DNA from: Chenopodium formosanum
Taxonomy: Eukaryota; Streptophyta; Magnoliopsida; Caryophyllales; Amaranthaceae
Assembly: GCA_024500155.1 (NCBI GenBank)
Contig: CM044862.1
Location: 22,417,501 to 22,481,500 of the forward strand
Direction of reading: 5' to 3'
Length of the DNA: 64,000 nucleotides
The notes beneath the pieces are model-generated. The model worked only from the letters and a program-made list of their open reading frames with translations, had not been told where the DNA came from and ran no database searches. This document shows positions 36,779 through 48,139 of the stretch, one piece after another. How positions within the stretch are numbered: the stretch's first letter is position 1; each line of letters starts with the position of its first letter. The position numbers and the translations under genes are program-made.

Positions 36779-37452
36779 CCTGTCGCAGCGACAGGGCTCG
36801 TCGCTAGGCGACAAGCTTGGCGCCAGGCGCTGCACTGCAGCGCCAGGCGACGAACTTGTCGTCAGGTGATGCAATCGGGATTTAACACGTTTTCCACACG
36901 GAATCCACTTCTCAATAAAATTCAGTCATAAAATCCGTACGAAGGCTAAAATCGTATTTTCATATAAAACACTTATTTTATTCCAAGTAAAACTCGTAAA
37001 TACAATTATCAATCATAATCCTACTAGGTTAAAAAATAACCTTCTAGATGATTCTAGAAGACTATAATTAATCCTACTAGCTTTAGGAATAATAATAATA
37101 GGCCCTCATCTAGATCATTGGGCCGTATGTAAGAACCAAACCGGGTCTAGTTTAGTATTTTTGTCATAACTTCCTCATTATTCATCGGAATTGGGCTTAT
37201 AATATATCGTTGGAAAGCTCTTTTCGAGCCAATCTAACTACACCATTATTGGACCCTTATCATGGACCAAACTAAACTGGACCGGCTATTTTCATAAATT
37301 AGAGCAGTTTTCGAAAATAGAAAGAAAGATTTTTAATAAAAACTAACTGTAACATCAGACTTTCAACACTTTCACTTCATTCGATTATCAATCGACGCGA
37401 AAGGTATTCATCAATGGGTTTGGTTTTGGGGAGACACAAATGGGTGTCTACA
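36779..37452 (-). repeat. Gypsy LTR fragment 1
   Basis: Collinear with about 19200-19534 plus a longer middle segment shared with 38270-38560 (ATTCATCGGAATTGGGCTTA). It ends at the TGTAGACACCC edge at 37452. Its distal part is cut by the family C LTR at 36778. Confidence 0.85.
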
Positions 37453-38672
37453 CATAGCATGTCACTGAACAATAAAGATCAAAGCTTTAACCATAACATG
37501 ACACTAACATGATATTAGAAAGTAGAAAAAGGCAACCTAAACATGATTCTAGAAAGCAATAATAACATCCTAACATAATACTAGGAATTAATCAAATCTA
37601 AACATGCTTTCTAAAAGAATAGAGTAATAAGATTACATACTTTGATGTCTCGTATCTCTTTCTAATAACAAAATACACGCGTTAGTAAATTTCAATAAAA
37701 TATTAAATCAAATAATTAAATTAAATAATTGAAAGAAAGAGTTAAAAAATTTAGACTGGATTTGGGACCAAACCCTCAGAAAGTATACACCTTTCACGTC
37801 TAGGGCGAAGGCAAATTCGAACTTGGATAAGTGTGTCTTAATCTCGTGAATGCAGAATTGTGTTTGCAAAAGGGTTGGTTTAGAAAGAGAGAGGAAGAAA
37901 GCTATATTGCTCAAGAGAGAAGAGAGAGAATTGATGGTTGTGGATGATTGAAAACGGAGGTCCAAGGACCCTATTTAGGAAAATAGTGTGGAAACCGATA
38001 GAAAAGAGTTTATGTTTCAAAAGGAGTAAAATACATCATGTTGCCAGGCGACAAGCTTGGCGCCAGGCGAAGCACTGCACCGCCAGGCGACGCACTACAG
38101 TGCCAGGCGCTGCGTGGAAAATAACACGTTCTGTATGCGGAATCCACTTCTCAATATAATTAAGTCGTAAAATCCGTGTTTAAAGGTTAAAATTGTATTT
38201 TCATAAAAACAACTATTTTATTCCAAATAAAACTCTTAAAACATAATTATCAATCCTAGCTCCATTAGGATTTAAGAGAACCTTCTAGATAATTCTAGAA
38301 GACTATAATCAATCCTAATAGCTTTAGCAATGATAATTTATAATCGGCCCTCCTTTAGATCATTGGGTCGCATATAAGAACCAAATCGGGCCCAGTTTAG
38401 TATTTTGGCCATAACTTTTTCGTTATTCATCGGAATTGGGCTTATAATATATCGTTGGAAAGCTCTTTGCGAGACCTATCCAATTACACCATTATTGGAC
38501 CCTTATCATGGACCAAACTAAACTAGACTGGTATTTTCATGAAAGATTTTAATAAAAACTACCGCAATACTAGACTTTAATTTTCACGCTTTTACTTCAT
38601 TCGATTATCATTCGACGTGAAAGATATTAATCACTGGGTTTGGTTTTGGGGAGACACAAATGGGTGTCTACA
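37453..38672 (-). repeat. Gypsy LTR fragment 2, head-to-tail with fragment 1
   Basis: Begins (on + coordinates) with DNA matching about 18606 onward and ends at the TGTAGACACCC edge at 38672. The interior join at 37452/37453 fuses an LTR edge to an LTR interior. Contains a CGCCAGGCG cluster at 38040-38115. Confidence 0.85.
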
Positions 38673-40258
38673 GTAAGACATATAGTGTTCATTCCATGAG
38701 GTTAGGAGTTCAAATCTCTTTATATACGTTTTTAATTAACATTGCCATGAATTATTAAGTGGTGACATGGCGCGATGCCATGGTATATTGAGTAGTGACA
38801 TGGCACACGTGGCATAAACGTTTTTAGGATCGCTTTTTAATATATAAGTATAGATTTTCTTATTTACCTCACTTTCTTTCAATCTTTATATTTTTTTGTC
38901 ATTAATTCTAATTTGGATATTCTCCAATCCATCACAATTGTAGCATTATCCATCATCATCATCTTCGTCACGATCGTAAAATTTGAGGTAATATTGAGTT
39001 TTTTTTATTTAAATTATAAATATGTGAATGTTGAAAAATTGTTGATTCTTATCAATTTTGCATTAATGATTCATAATCTATTTATCTTATAGAACTATAA
39101 TTATTGCCTCTATGATGAACCAAGATTAGAAGTAAGCTGATATTCAAATTTTTAGGATTAAAATAATTACAATCGAATTTGTGTTTTGTAAATAAAAATA
39201 TATATGAACATACAATACTTTAAATTGAACATTTTGTACAAAATGAACATCAATATATATATATATTAAATGAGCATAATTCAACAATATATTTTATCTT
39301 TGTTTTTTTTTTAATTATTAAATACAATGAATTTAAACCTATATAAATATATGAAAACCATGTTCATTTTTAATATACTAAATGTTCATAATTTCTGTAA
39401 ACGTGATAATTTGTTTATTTTTATGTATTAAATGTACATTTTATATAATTTAATAAATTCATATATTTATATGAAATGTTTATTTTATTAGGTATGATTC
39501 AGCTATTCTATGATTTTATGATAAATGTTCATTTTTACTATACTAAATGTTTATATTATTTTTTTGACATGTTCATTTTTTATTATTAAATAGGAATATT
39601 CATTTTTTCATTATTAAATGATCATTTTATTTTTACGTGTTCAACTTTTTTTTTTTTTTTAATAAATGTTCATTTTTAAGGCCATGGTCCATCAATTTTA
39701 CGATTATATGATAATTATGTTCACTTTTAATATACTAATAATTATTTTTATAACATGTTCACTTTTTAATACTAAATGTTCGTTTTTATTTTACTTGTTT
39801 ATTATATTATTACTAAATGTTCATTTTTTTTTACGTGTTTATATTTTTTTAATAACTTCATATTATAGGGCGTGTTTCATTTATCCTAGCAATGCGGCTA
39901 AGACTTTTTTTTTGTGTTAATTGAGTCCATTTTTCACACCTCTACCCTACTAATTGTCAAGTTTCAACCAATTAAAATTAAAATTAGAAGAAAATGTAAC
40001 AATATCATCTTCTAGAAAGAAGGACAATAATCAAACTTTTTACAAAAAGTACATTGTAATATTTTCTCCATTGTTTTTTTTCATTATAATATTCAAAGTC
40101 TCACGTTTGTCAATATATGTTTTATATAACTATTAATATATTTCTATTTATTTTTAAGAAAAATTACATATCAAAAAGATTATATGATGTAATTCTATAT
40201 CAAGATGGATATAAAAAGATTGTATTTTTCCCAACTTATAGATTACAAAAGACTGTAT
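38673..40258. other. AT-rich DNA with degenerate ATGTTCATTTTT repeats
   Basis: 39210-39860 has about a dozen imperfect copies of TAAATGTTCATTTTT with TATACTAAATG spacers, some inverted (AAAATGAACAT). No coding potential. 38745-38830 contains TGACATGGC/GCCATG repeats. Nothing else was recognised. Confidence 0.6.
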
Positions 40259-40280
40259 AATCCCTCTGTGTTTTAATATT

Positions 40281-41546
40281 GGAAAATTCTACATGGTGGC
40301 CTCATACTTCTAATTTTTCTACATGGAAGACGATGTTCTTTTCAATTCTCTTAAGTGACACCCAAGTTTCACTAACTAGGCTTAAGTGGCCTAATTATTA
40401 TTAAATGGGCTAACCAACTACTAAATGGTTCATCTTCTAACTAAATTACACAAAAGACTAACCTACCCCTAAATTAATTCATTCCCTCCCAATCATCAAA
40501 TCCCCTTTATATATTCCTTCCCTCTTCCAATTCATAAATTAGGGTTTCGTCTCAATTATCAATCTCTAAAAAATTTCTCACCATGAATTTTCGGGGAGTT
40601 TCTTCAAGGAAGAAGGGCGCATCTGATGGAAGTTTCAATTGGGTAATTAAGGATGAAGCTCTGCAATTGCAACCCTCCTAAAAACGTTGAGGTTAGGTTT
40701 TCTGATTCCATGAGAAATCCTAAGAAGTCGTACTATAAATACAGGGAAAAAATCAGAGGTTGCGAGTTTTTTTACTAGGTTACTGAAGATGATGTGACTT
40801 TTTATGATGCTTCACCAAATTCAAGGATTGCTGCAATACATAACATGGTGGAAGACCTTTATGTTTGCTGCAAGAGGGTTATGAAAATTGCTATTATCAT
40901 ATTAGTAATTTTTTTTTATTTTTTTTTTATTTATCTGAAATGATGTACTCAGGGTGATGAAGGAAAGGGGTAGTAGCAAGTAGGTCAATCCTAATTTGTA
41001 TGAGTTTGATGAATGAAGTTATGTAATTCAATTAAGTATAAATAAAACTCGGTTATCGTATTTGCTTTGTCTATTACATTTAATGGATGCTTATGTATGG
41101 TATTTGCTTTGTTTATGTTAATTTAGCCCCTTATATGGTGGAATGTGTTACAAAATAGATTGAAAAGCAAACTTACACTTCAAATAATTCCAAAATGCCA
41201 AAAATCAATTAATAGGTTTGATTGCAGATTTTTTTTAGAGATTGATAATTGAGATGAAACCCTAATTTATTAATTGGAAGAGGGAAGGAATATATAAAGG
41301 GGGATTTGATGATAGGGCGAGAAACTGATGAAAATGAGGAGGGAATGAATTAATTCAGGGGTAGGTTAGTCTTTTTGTGTAATTAGTTAGAAAATTAACC
41401 ATTTAGTAGTTGGTTAGCCCATTTTATGATAATAGGCCATTTAAACCTAATTAGTGAAACTTGGGTGCCACTTAAGAGAATCGAAAAAAAATATCGTCTT
41501 CCATGTAGAAAAATTAGAAGTATGAGGCCACCGTGTAGAATTTCCC
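40281..41546 (+). mobile_element. MULE-like element with ~300-bp inverted repeats carrying a GRF gene
   Basis: Arms 40281-40574 and 41229-41546 are near-perfect inverted repeats, starting GGAAAATTCTACATGGTGGCC and GGGAAATTCTACACGGTGGCC respectively. The flanking 9-mers TTTAATATT (40272-40280) and TTTAATAAT (41547-41555) agree at 8 of 9 positions, fitting Mutator-type duplications. There is no transposase; the interior carries a GRF zinc-finger gene remnant that starts just inside the left arm. The right arm has about 27 extra bases. Confidence 0.85.
40583..40943 (+). pseudogene. GRF-type zinc-finger membrane protein remnant
   Basis: ATG at 40583: MNFRGVSSRKKGASDGSFNW, then a frameshift near 40655. 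From 40659 the frame reads LCNCNPPKNVEVRFSDSMRN then PKKSYYKYREKIRGCEFFY, a stop (TAG in place of the conserved Trp), VTEDD and then a stretch ending VCCKRVMK, followed by a strongly hydrophobic C-terminus (IAIIILVIFFYFFFIYL) and TGA at 40941. C-x-C, the N-P-x-x-x-Y-Y segment and C-x-F-F-x-W(lost) match the zf-GRF pattern found in plant proteins, several of which have a C-terminal transmembrane helix. The third zinc ligand (usually Cys after YY) is Tyr here. The gene is inside the MULE-like element and starts 9 bases after the left inverted repeat. Binding of nucleic acid is the known role of GRF fingers; the role here is unknown. Confidence 0.7.
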
Positions 41547-41866
41547 TTTAATAATTGTTATACTTAATTACCAAATGCGGCCGTGTTTTTTTTAATAAAT
41601 GTTACACTTTATTTTTGCAAAAAGCTACATTTTAATATTATATCTCTCTTCTCTCATTGTCCCCACCCAAACCTATTACTACTTTCTTTATTATTTATTT
41701 CCTCTCACATTCATTACTTCTCAATAAACTATTAACTCCACTATCTTTCTTTCACAATTTTTTATACTCCAACTGCTACACTTATCTCTTATTTATTCAA
41801 GCCAATTAAATTGTCTAAAACTATGTGTTGGTCGAATTGTAACACTTATTAAAACACGGAGAAAGT

Positions 41867-42726
41867 AAGCAATTTACTTTCTCTGTTATTTTGTTAACGC
41901 AATTTGACTTTTATACTATTCGCAAGCTATACTTTGACTAACTTTTATGATTAATAGCTACGATAAAACATTGTTATGTGGGATCTTATATTGAATCATC
42001 CCAATGCATATTTTATTTATATCCATTTTTAATAATTTTTCAATGTTTATAATTAGAGATATTAATCATTAAAAATAAGCATTGACATGCATGATACTCC
42101 CTCCGTGATTAAATAAATGAAACGCTTTCTTATTTACGGTCATGTTTAAATAAATGAAACGTTTTCTTATTTTGTAACTTCTCTCCCTTTTTTTTTAAAA
42201 TAATATTCTTTCTAATAACATTTTATTCTATGAAAACTGTTATATCAACTGTACTAAAAAAAGAGTTATATGAATACAATAAAATTCCAAACATTATCAT
42301 GATTAAGGACCTGAACTGAACTGAACTAAATTGATTGGAGCTGAACTGAACTGAACTGAATAGAGCTTAAATGAATTGTTTATGAGAGAAGGAAGTTAGA
42401 AGTTGAACTGGACTGATTGGAGGTGAACCGAGCTGAATTGAATTATTAAAGTTAATATGCCTTAGTTGGTCTAAGACTCTAAGAGAAATGAGTTGATATC
42501 ATCACATACGGCAGGCTTAAAGAACATGATATCACTACTTCACTAGTAACGTATCATAATTTGTTCTATTACAACTCAACAAGTACACTATCAATATGTT
42601 TATGTTATTAATATAATTAAATACATGCTATTCAAAGACTTAACTAATTACATCATTTTTTTAATTAATACTTTGTAAAAGACTTGACAAAACGTCTAAG
42701 CATAGGGTTAATAATCATTAGTACTA
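41867..42726. other. Upstream region of GST pseudogene with MITE fragment and GAACT repeats
   Basis: 42098-42165 begins TACTCCCTCCGTGATTAAAT, a Stowaway-type end, with an internal near-direct repeat (AAATAAATGAAACG twice). 42312-42440 has runs of CTGAACTGAACTGAACT, a pentamer-based repeat. Otherwise AT-rich. Confidence 0.5.
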
Positions 42727-42734
42727 TATAAATA
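42727..42734 (+). promoter_or_regulatory. TATA box upstream of GST pseudogene
   Basis: TATAAATA about 49 bases before the ancestral start codon position at 42776, a normal plant core-promoter distance allowing for a short leader. Confidence 0.45.
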
Positions 42735-44107
42735 CAAATAATGGACAGAAAAAATAATTTAAGGATCTAATTAAAATAGGAAAAGTGAAACTATTTGGGT
42801 ATTGGCCTAGTCCTTACAGTAGAAAAGTGGAAATAGCATTAAAATTAAAAGGAATTGAGTATGAATATGTAGAGGAAGATCTACAACACAAGAGTGAAGA
42901 GCTTCTTAACTATAATCCGATTAACAAGAAGATACCGGTGCTTGTTCACGATGGAAAGGCGGTTGCTGAGTCGTTGGTCATCATGGAGTATGTCAAAGAA
43001 ACATGGAAGGGTAATCCTATATTACCCAGTGACCCTTATGAGAGATCTCAAGCACATTTTTGGTCTAATTAAGGTTATTGATGATAAGGTATGGTTGTAA
43101 TTCATAAATTGTTTAACTATATCGCTTGTATTCTTCAAACGAATTTAACATGTACAAGATGTCATAAAATAATGTTTATCTTTACAAAATTTTACCACAA
43201 GTAGAGATTGTATAGAGTATAGTAATTAAGAAGGTAAACTTTATAAAAAAAAAAAAAATTAAAAAGGATTTAATTTATTATTTTGTATCCCTACCTTATA
43301 AAAAGTTGGAGATTGTTCTTATGAATAGGACACTGACTATATTTATACCCATTAAAATGTTTTTTTACGTACCTTCTTACTCCCAAGTGTAATTTTGTAA
43401 ATTTTCCTAAGACCCATCAATTAATTAGAATTAAATGAAGAATGGAATAATAAAGTTTAAAATTTCTATATTTAATTTAATGGGAATTATGATTTTATTA
43501 CATGACAGCATCAGTCACTGGACAACGAAAAGTAGTTATTGCTTGATGTGGGATTTTTTTTTTTCTATATTTCGTGATGGTCGAAATTAACGACTTACAC
43601 ATAATTGTGTTTAAAGGACATTAAAACTAATGAAATTAATATATGATTGTGCCGAATTAGATGTACTAGAAAGAAAGGAAACCAAACTGAGGTGAAAAGG
43701 GAAAGATAGCAAGAAGGGATTCAAGGGAATTATTAAAGAAATTGTGGGTTGCATAGGGTTAAGTTACTACAAAAACCAAATTGTTAGAAGCATTTTTTCA
43801 GAGTTCATTTTCTGATTATCTGTTAACTTTTGAGCATTGTGAAATTATGTGTATTTGAATACTATTATGTATTAATGCCAATACTATCTATGTATTGTGA
43901 AGTACCATGTACTTCTATAAGATGTACCTTTTTGTTTTCAATTAGGTCAATGAACGCAAAAGATATATTGATATCATAAATCCCTATATAAAGTGTTAGC
44001 ACGTTGTGTTTTTTCACTACTTAAATAAGGGTGCAGCATGTTGTATCACAAATCCGAGAATATTCTACAACATCAAAGACAAGAGCGAGCCTTTGGTAGC
44101 GGACGAT

Positions 44108-44240
44108 TAACTCCATGTAAAGTGTAAACACAAGCCAAGAAAAATTAAGGCTAAGCAATAGAGAGATATTCCTCTATCAGTCTATTAACTCCTTGCCAAG
44201 TGCAAACACAAGCCAAGAAAAATTAAGCCAAAAGGGTTGG
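44108..44240. repeat. 78-bp tandem duplication
   Basis: TTAACTCCATGTAAAGTG (44108) and TTAACTCCTTGCCAAGTG (44186) start two similar units that both include AACACAAGCCAAGAAAAATT. They lie next to the Helitron-like end. Confidence 0.75.
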
Positions 44241-44244
44241 CCCC

Positions 44245-44276
44245 CCCGCGTGCAACGCGCGCTTTGGCTGCCCTAG
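44245..44276 (+). mobile_element. Helitron 3' terminus
   Basis: GC-rich hairpin CGCGTGCAACGCG, then 14 bases, then CTAG (44273-44276) followed by T. This is the classic Helitron 3' end (hairpin about 10-14 bases before CTRR, insertion before T). The 5' TC end would be to the left in the GST intron but is not identified. Confidence 0.6.
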
Positions 44277-44759
44277 TTTTTCAAAACATCAAAACTTCTC
44301 ACATACTTGACTCTTAACTCAAATGTAACGTCGGGCTTATTAACCACCTTCTCCTGCCCACTCTTTCTTTCTTACTCGATTTCTCATTTCCATGTATTTT
44401 ATGAAAGGAATGGTGTCCTTCGAACAAGTGTATTATTCTGATAGCGGGTTCAGAATTATTAGAAAGCTAATATATTCAGCAAGGTCAAGTGATCGGAATG
44501 CCTGGGTGGAGGCCGCTTCCGATCAGTAATATTAATATAATTAATATTACAGCTTAATCTTGACTGAACCCTTCGGGTCACACCCAAGCAAATATATGCG
44601 AACCAACTCGACGAATTAATTCGGAAGAAATTAATTCGTCGCCCGAGTGTTTAATAATTAGACGTCGGTAATTCGAGCTTAGAGCGTCAAAACCGATCGC
44701 CGGAAATCGAGTCAAAATAATAAAAGACGAGACGCGCAAAATAATAATAAATCAACAAT

Positions 44760-44990
44760 ATTCCCGAAAATACCCCTAGCATCGGAGTGCCCCGAGCATC
44801 CGAATGCTAAGGGCAAGACGAGCCGGCGCACCGTGCTGCAGCCACGGCTAGGCACAGCAGTAGCCGCGCCGCGCCACGGCAGCAGCGCACCATGGCAGCA
44901 GCCGCAGCAGCTGGTGCGGGCTGGGCTCGGGCCAGGTGCGGGCTGGGGTTCGGGCTGGGCTCGGGCTTGGCTCGTGGCTTGGCTCGGGCC
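44760..44990. repeat. GC-rich block with GGGCTCGGGC repeats
   Basis: Short irregular repeats (CAGCAGC/GCCGCGCC, then GCTGGGCTCGGGCCAGG units). The 3' LTR carries a deleted version at 51470-51545, with the deletion joined at GCTGGGCTCGGG. Confidence 0.8.
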
Positions 44991-45243
44991 ATAGGGCCGT
45001 GAATAAGGGGAAGGTTGGAATATGGGAGCAAGTGGGTTGCCATATGGCACAAGGTGAGGGAGAGAGTGGGGAGCAAGTTTGGTCCCCATCTCCAAGTGGT
45101 CCTCACCTACTCTCTCATGTATGCTTGACACTTGTTGATTTATTACTAGTTTGCTTAATAATTTTATTTTAGCTTTAAAATAAAATGAGAAAATCTCATT
45201 GTCCCACATTGATGGGAGAGATTTTCATACTCCCATCAGTCCC

Positions 45244-45251
45244 TATAAATA
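45244..45251 (+). promoter_or_regulatory. TATA box of family C LTR
   Basis: TATAAATA followed by CCCAACTTTGGGC; it is conserved in the 3' LTR at 51799 and in copy A at 36421. Confidence 0.65.
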
Positions 45252-45614
45252 CCCAACTTTGGGCATTGGAAATGATACTTGAGTGGGAGTTAAAAAGAGC
45301 ATTCCATAATATTGGAAAAACTCATAAACTCAAATAACACTCGGGTTTTGGTCGGACCTCGCTAACCCCCAGGTAGTAGACCTTAAAGTTGTGTTCGCCT
45401 TTTTGTGGGTGAATACCGTCGGAGGCGCGGCGCTTGACGTGCTCGTAGCTTTCAAGTAAGAGCCCCGGTTTTTGGGCGAAGCTCGCTTCAAGGGTAAGAT
45501 TCGTTATCTTTTCTTTGTGAGTATTTATTTATGCTTTATGATTTTAATTATTGCGAGTGGTTCCTTGGGTCGGGGTTTGTTTCCGCGGTGAGTCGGACTC
45601 ACCAAACCCTAACA

Positions 45615-45628
45615 GCGGTATCGGAGCC
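45615..45628 (+). other. Primer-binding site, copia type (variant)
   Basis: GCGGTATCGGAGCC directly after the LTR resembles TGGTATCAGAGC, the initiator tRNA-Met site of plant copia elements, with changes at two or three positions. Confidence 0.7.
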
Positions 45629-46589
45629 CCGCTCGTTTATTTTTATAATCATATTTTTCAAGGTTTATTTTGGCTTAATTTTCTGGTTTAAGTTGCTAAT
45701 TAGATTAGTAGCTCGATTTTATTTATTTTAATCCCGTTTTTAATGTCGATTTTGGCCCAAAACCCAGATTTTCGCCCAAGACTAGTGAATTTTGGGTGGA
45801 AAACGTGTTCTGGAAAGGTTTTTACTTCCAGTGGGGACTGTGTTTTAGCCAAATTCTGACCAGAAATGCCTGTTTCGAGGGGTTTTTCGTTTTAGACGAA
45901 AAATTTTAAGTCTTTTCTAACCTTGAAATTATTGGCATAAATTGTTGATTATATGGTTGATTATTTGCATTATTTTCTGCATTTTTATGTCCCCTTAAAG
46001 CACACTTACTTGGTAGTATTTGATGCTTAAAGGTTGATTTATTTTCACATAATTGCAAACTAATTGCTTTTTAGTGTGAAAGTTTTAATTTTGAGGCTTC
46101 CTAAGTGTTAAAGATTCAATCTTTATTTGTGAATAAGTGATTGAAACTTTAAAAACCACTAAATTCCATGTTATTTTGTGTTAAACTTTGATGTTTTAAT
46201 CATTTTGAGTTGATTGGAAACATAAAGTTTCGATTTTTGTGATAGAAATTTGGTTATCTTCATGTTGGAAGATATAATTTTCAAGGATTCACAAAATTTA
46301 GATGTTGGAATTTTCATTTGAACATTAAAGTTTATATTTTTCCAACTTCCCTTTACTTTGTCAAATTCTCAAGTTTAATTTAAATTGATTAAATTGAAAG
46401 TGAGAAATTGCCTCAATTTTATGTTGCACCAAGATAAACCAATTTAATTAAGAATGGTTCTTGGAATTATTTTGGTTATTTGCACTTTGAAAATTTTATT
46501 AAGTTAGACTTGTTTAAAATTTTATTTTGCTCTCTAATTAGTTCTAAAATTAATTTAGAATTAATTATTGTTGTCTCGCGAAAAGGGAT

Positions 46590-46800
46590 CAAATCCCGAG
46601 GTCGTGGCACGCAAAACAAGGCAATGCATCACCTTGGCGAGCCGGGCTGCACAACAGCCCATATGTGGCTTCCAAGGTGGAAGCGCCGCCTTGTTTGTGG
46701 CCACACGCGCGGCAGCAGCCACGCGCGGCCATGCCGTGGCAGCAGCCACGCGCGGCCATGCCGTGGCAGCAGCCCGCGGGCATGTGCCGTGAGTCGTGTG
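46590..46800. repeat. GC-rich minisatellite in copia leader
   Basis: A 27-bp unit around GCAGCCACGCGCGGCCATGC is repeated two to three times (about 46712-46775) in a GC-rich island inside AT-rich leader DNA. Confidence 0.85.
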
Positions 46801-48139
46801 CTCGTGTTTTTTGGCATGTGCGTATGCTTGGTGTGGTGAGGTGACTGGCCGTAATATTGCTTATTTTGCCGTTTTATCTATTTTAATTAATTTTGTTTAT
46901 TTTAATTAAAATTTTTGGAGGCTAGGCCTCGGTTTTGAGCTGCATTGGCAAAATTTCATTTTGACAAGTTTGGGTGCTACCGACTTAATTAATTAGATTA
47001 ATTAAGGAAATGCAGAATTTAGTGGGAGCTTCAATTATTAATGACGTAAATTATATAATCGGTTAAACAACTTTGACTAGTTTTAATTAGGCGTGTTAAT
47101 CGGATTAACCACCTAGATTAGTTACTAGTGCGCGCGTTGTTTAAATGCATTTTATTTTGTTTTAATTTGTAAATTGCATGGACCATTCACAAATAGTGAA
47201 TGGATGAATGGAATACATATATTCTCTCTCACATGTTTTATGAAATGGCAACTAGTGGGACCCGACTAGGATAGAAAATACGGACTACGTGCCGTTATGT
47301 ATTTTTGTATTTCTAAATACGGTCTACGCACCGTTAAGTATTTTTGTACTTTAATATTTAGATAATTCCTAGTTGTAGACACTAGTTTTTGCATAGTTTG
47401 GTGAAGTCTTGAAGACGGCGTATCTTGGAAGACAAAGCCTTGAATTGCAAATGAAGACCTTTTGAAGATATGAAGATCTCAAGGGGTCATGCTAGTTGCC
47501 AATATGCATCTATAATTTCGCTTTATATTTTATGCTTATATATATGTGAATTATTCGTTAAATGCATGTTTAGGTTCTCTTGATGTTGCGATGATTAGTT
47601 AAGTTCCCTTAAATCAACCAACATAGAAATCCTAGGTCCCTAATACTATTGAGTCAAACTTGCCTTTTCAAAACAACACTTACTAACCGAACGAGAGTGA
47701 TGGTTGGCTACGCCAAAGCGAGGTGCCATCACTTCTCCAAGGGGCATAAGGCACACCGGGTGTGCATGTTGGTTTTGGTTTAACTCATCGGTATGAGTGA
47801 GGAGTCCTCACATACCGTGGCAAAAGAGATACATCGTCAAAGATGCATTAGATGCGATGATTGTCTAACCAAGAGTGGCTTAGAGCCATTAGCAAGGCAA
47901 TGCTTACCCTAGAAGATTGAGTGTTTAAGACAAGCCAAAGCATGCTTAACCACTCTTTGTTTCTTCGGATCTTGGAATCGCCTTATTTTCGCCAAATAGG
48001 GACAATTATTATGCGTAAATAAGACGTTTAATAAGATTGAAGTTTGCATGAATGCTATTAAATTTCAAACTTATTATGTTCTTGATAAATGGTTATACTT
48101 AGCACTTATATTTATAGTATTCTAAAAAAAAAAAATTCT

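Larger units (their letters stand above)
40259..41866. mobile_element. Stowaway-like MITE split by a MULE insertion
   Basis: The left piece ATCCCTCTGTGTTTTAATA (40259-40279) and right piece TATTAAAACACGGAGAAAG (41846-41864) are inverted matches flanked by TA, as in mariner/Stowaway MITEs. The interior right portion is 41547-41845. The intervening 40281-41546 is the MULE-like element. Confidence 0.7.
44402..45614 (+). repeat. Family C 5' LTR, copy B
   Basis: Starts TGAAAGGAATGGTGTCC and ends GGACTCACCAAACCCTAACA; TATAAATA at 45244. Contains a GC-rich block (44760-44990) with GGGCTCGGGC and GGGCTGGGCTC repeats. Confidence 0.93.

Noticed and set aside
44712..45209. 165-aa Pro/Ala-rich frame in family C LTR
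   Set aside because: Lies wholly in the LTR and is shortened by the indel in the partner LTR; low-complexity.
46480..46839. Arg/Cys/Ser-rich frame in the copia leader
   Set aside because: By-product of the GC-rich minisatellite; open on several frames and both strands.
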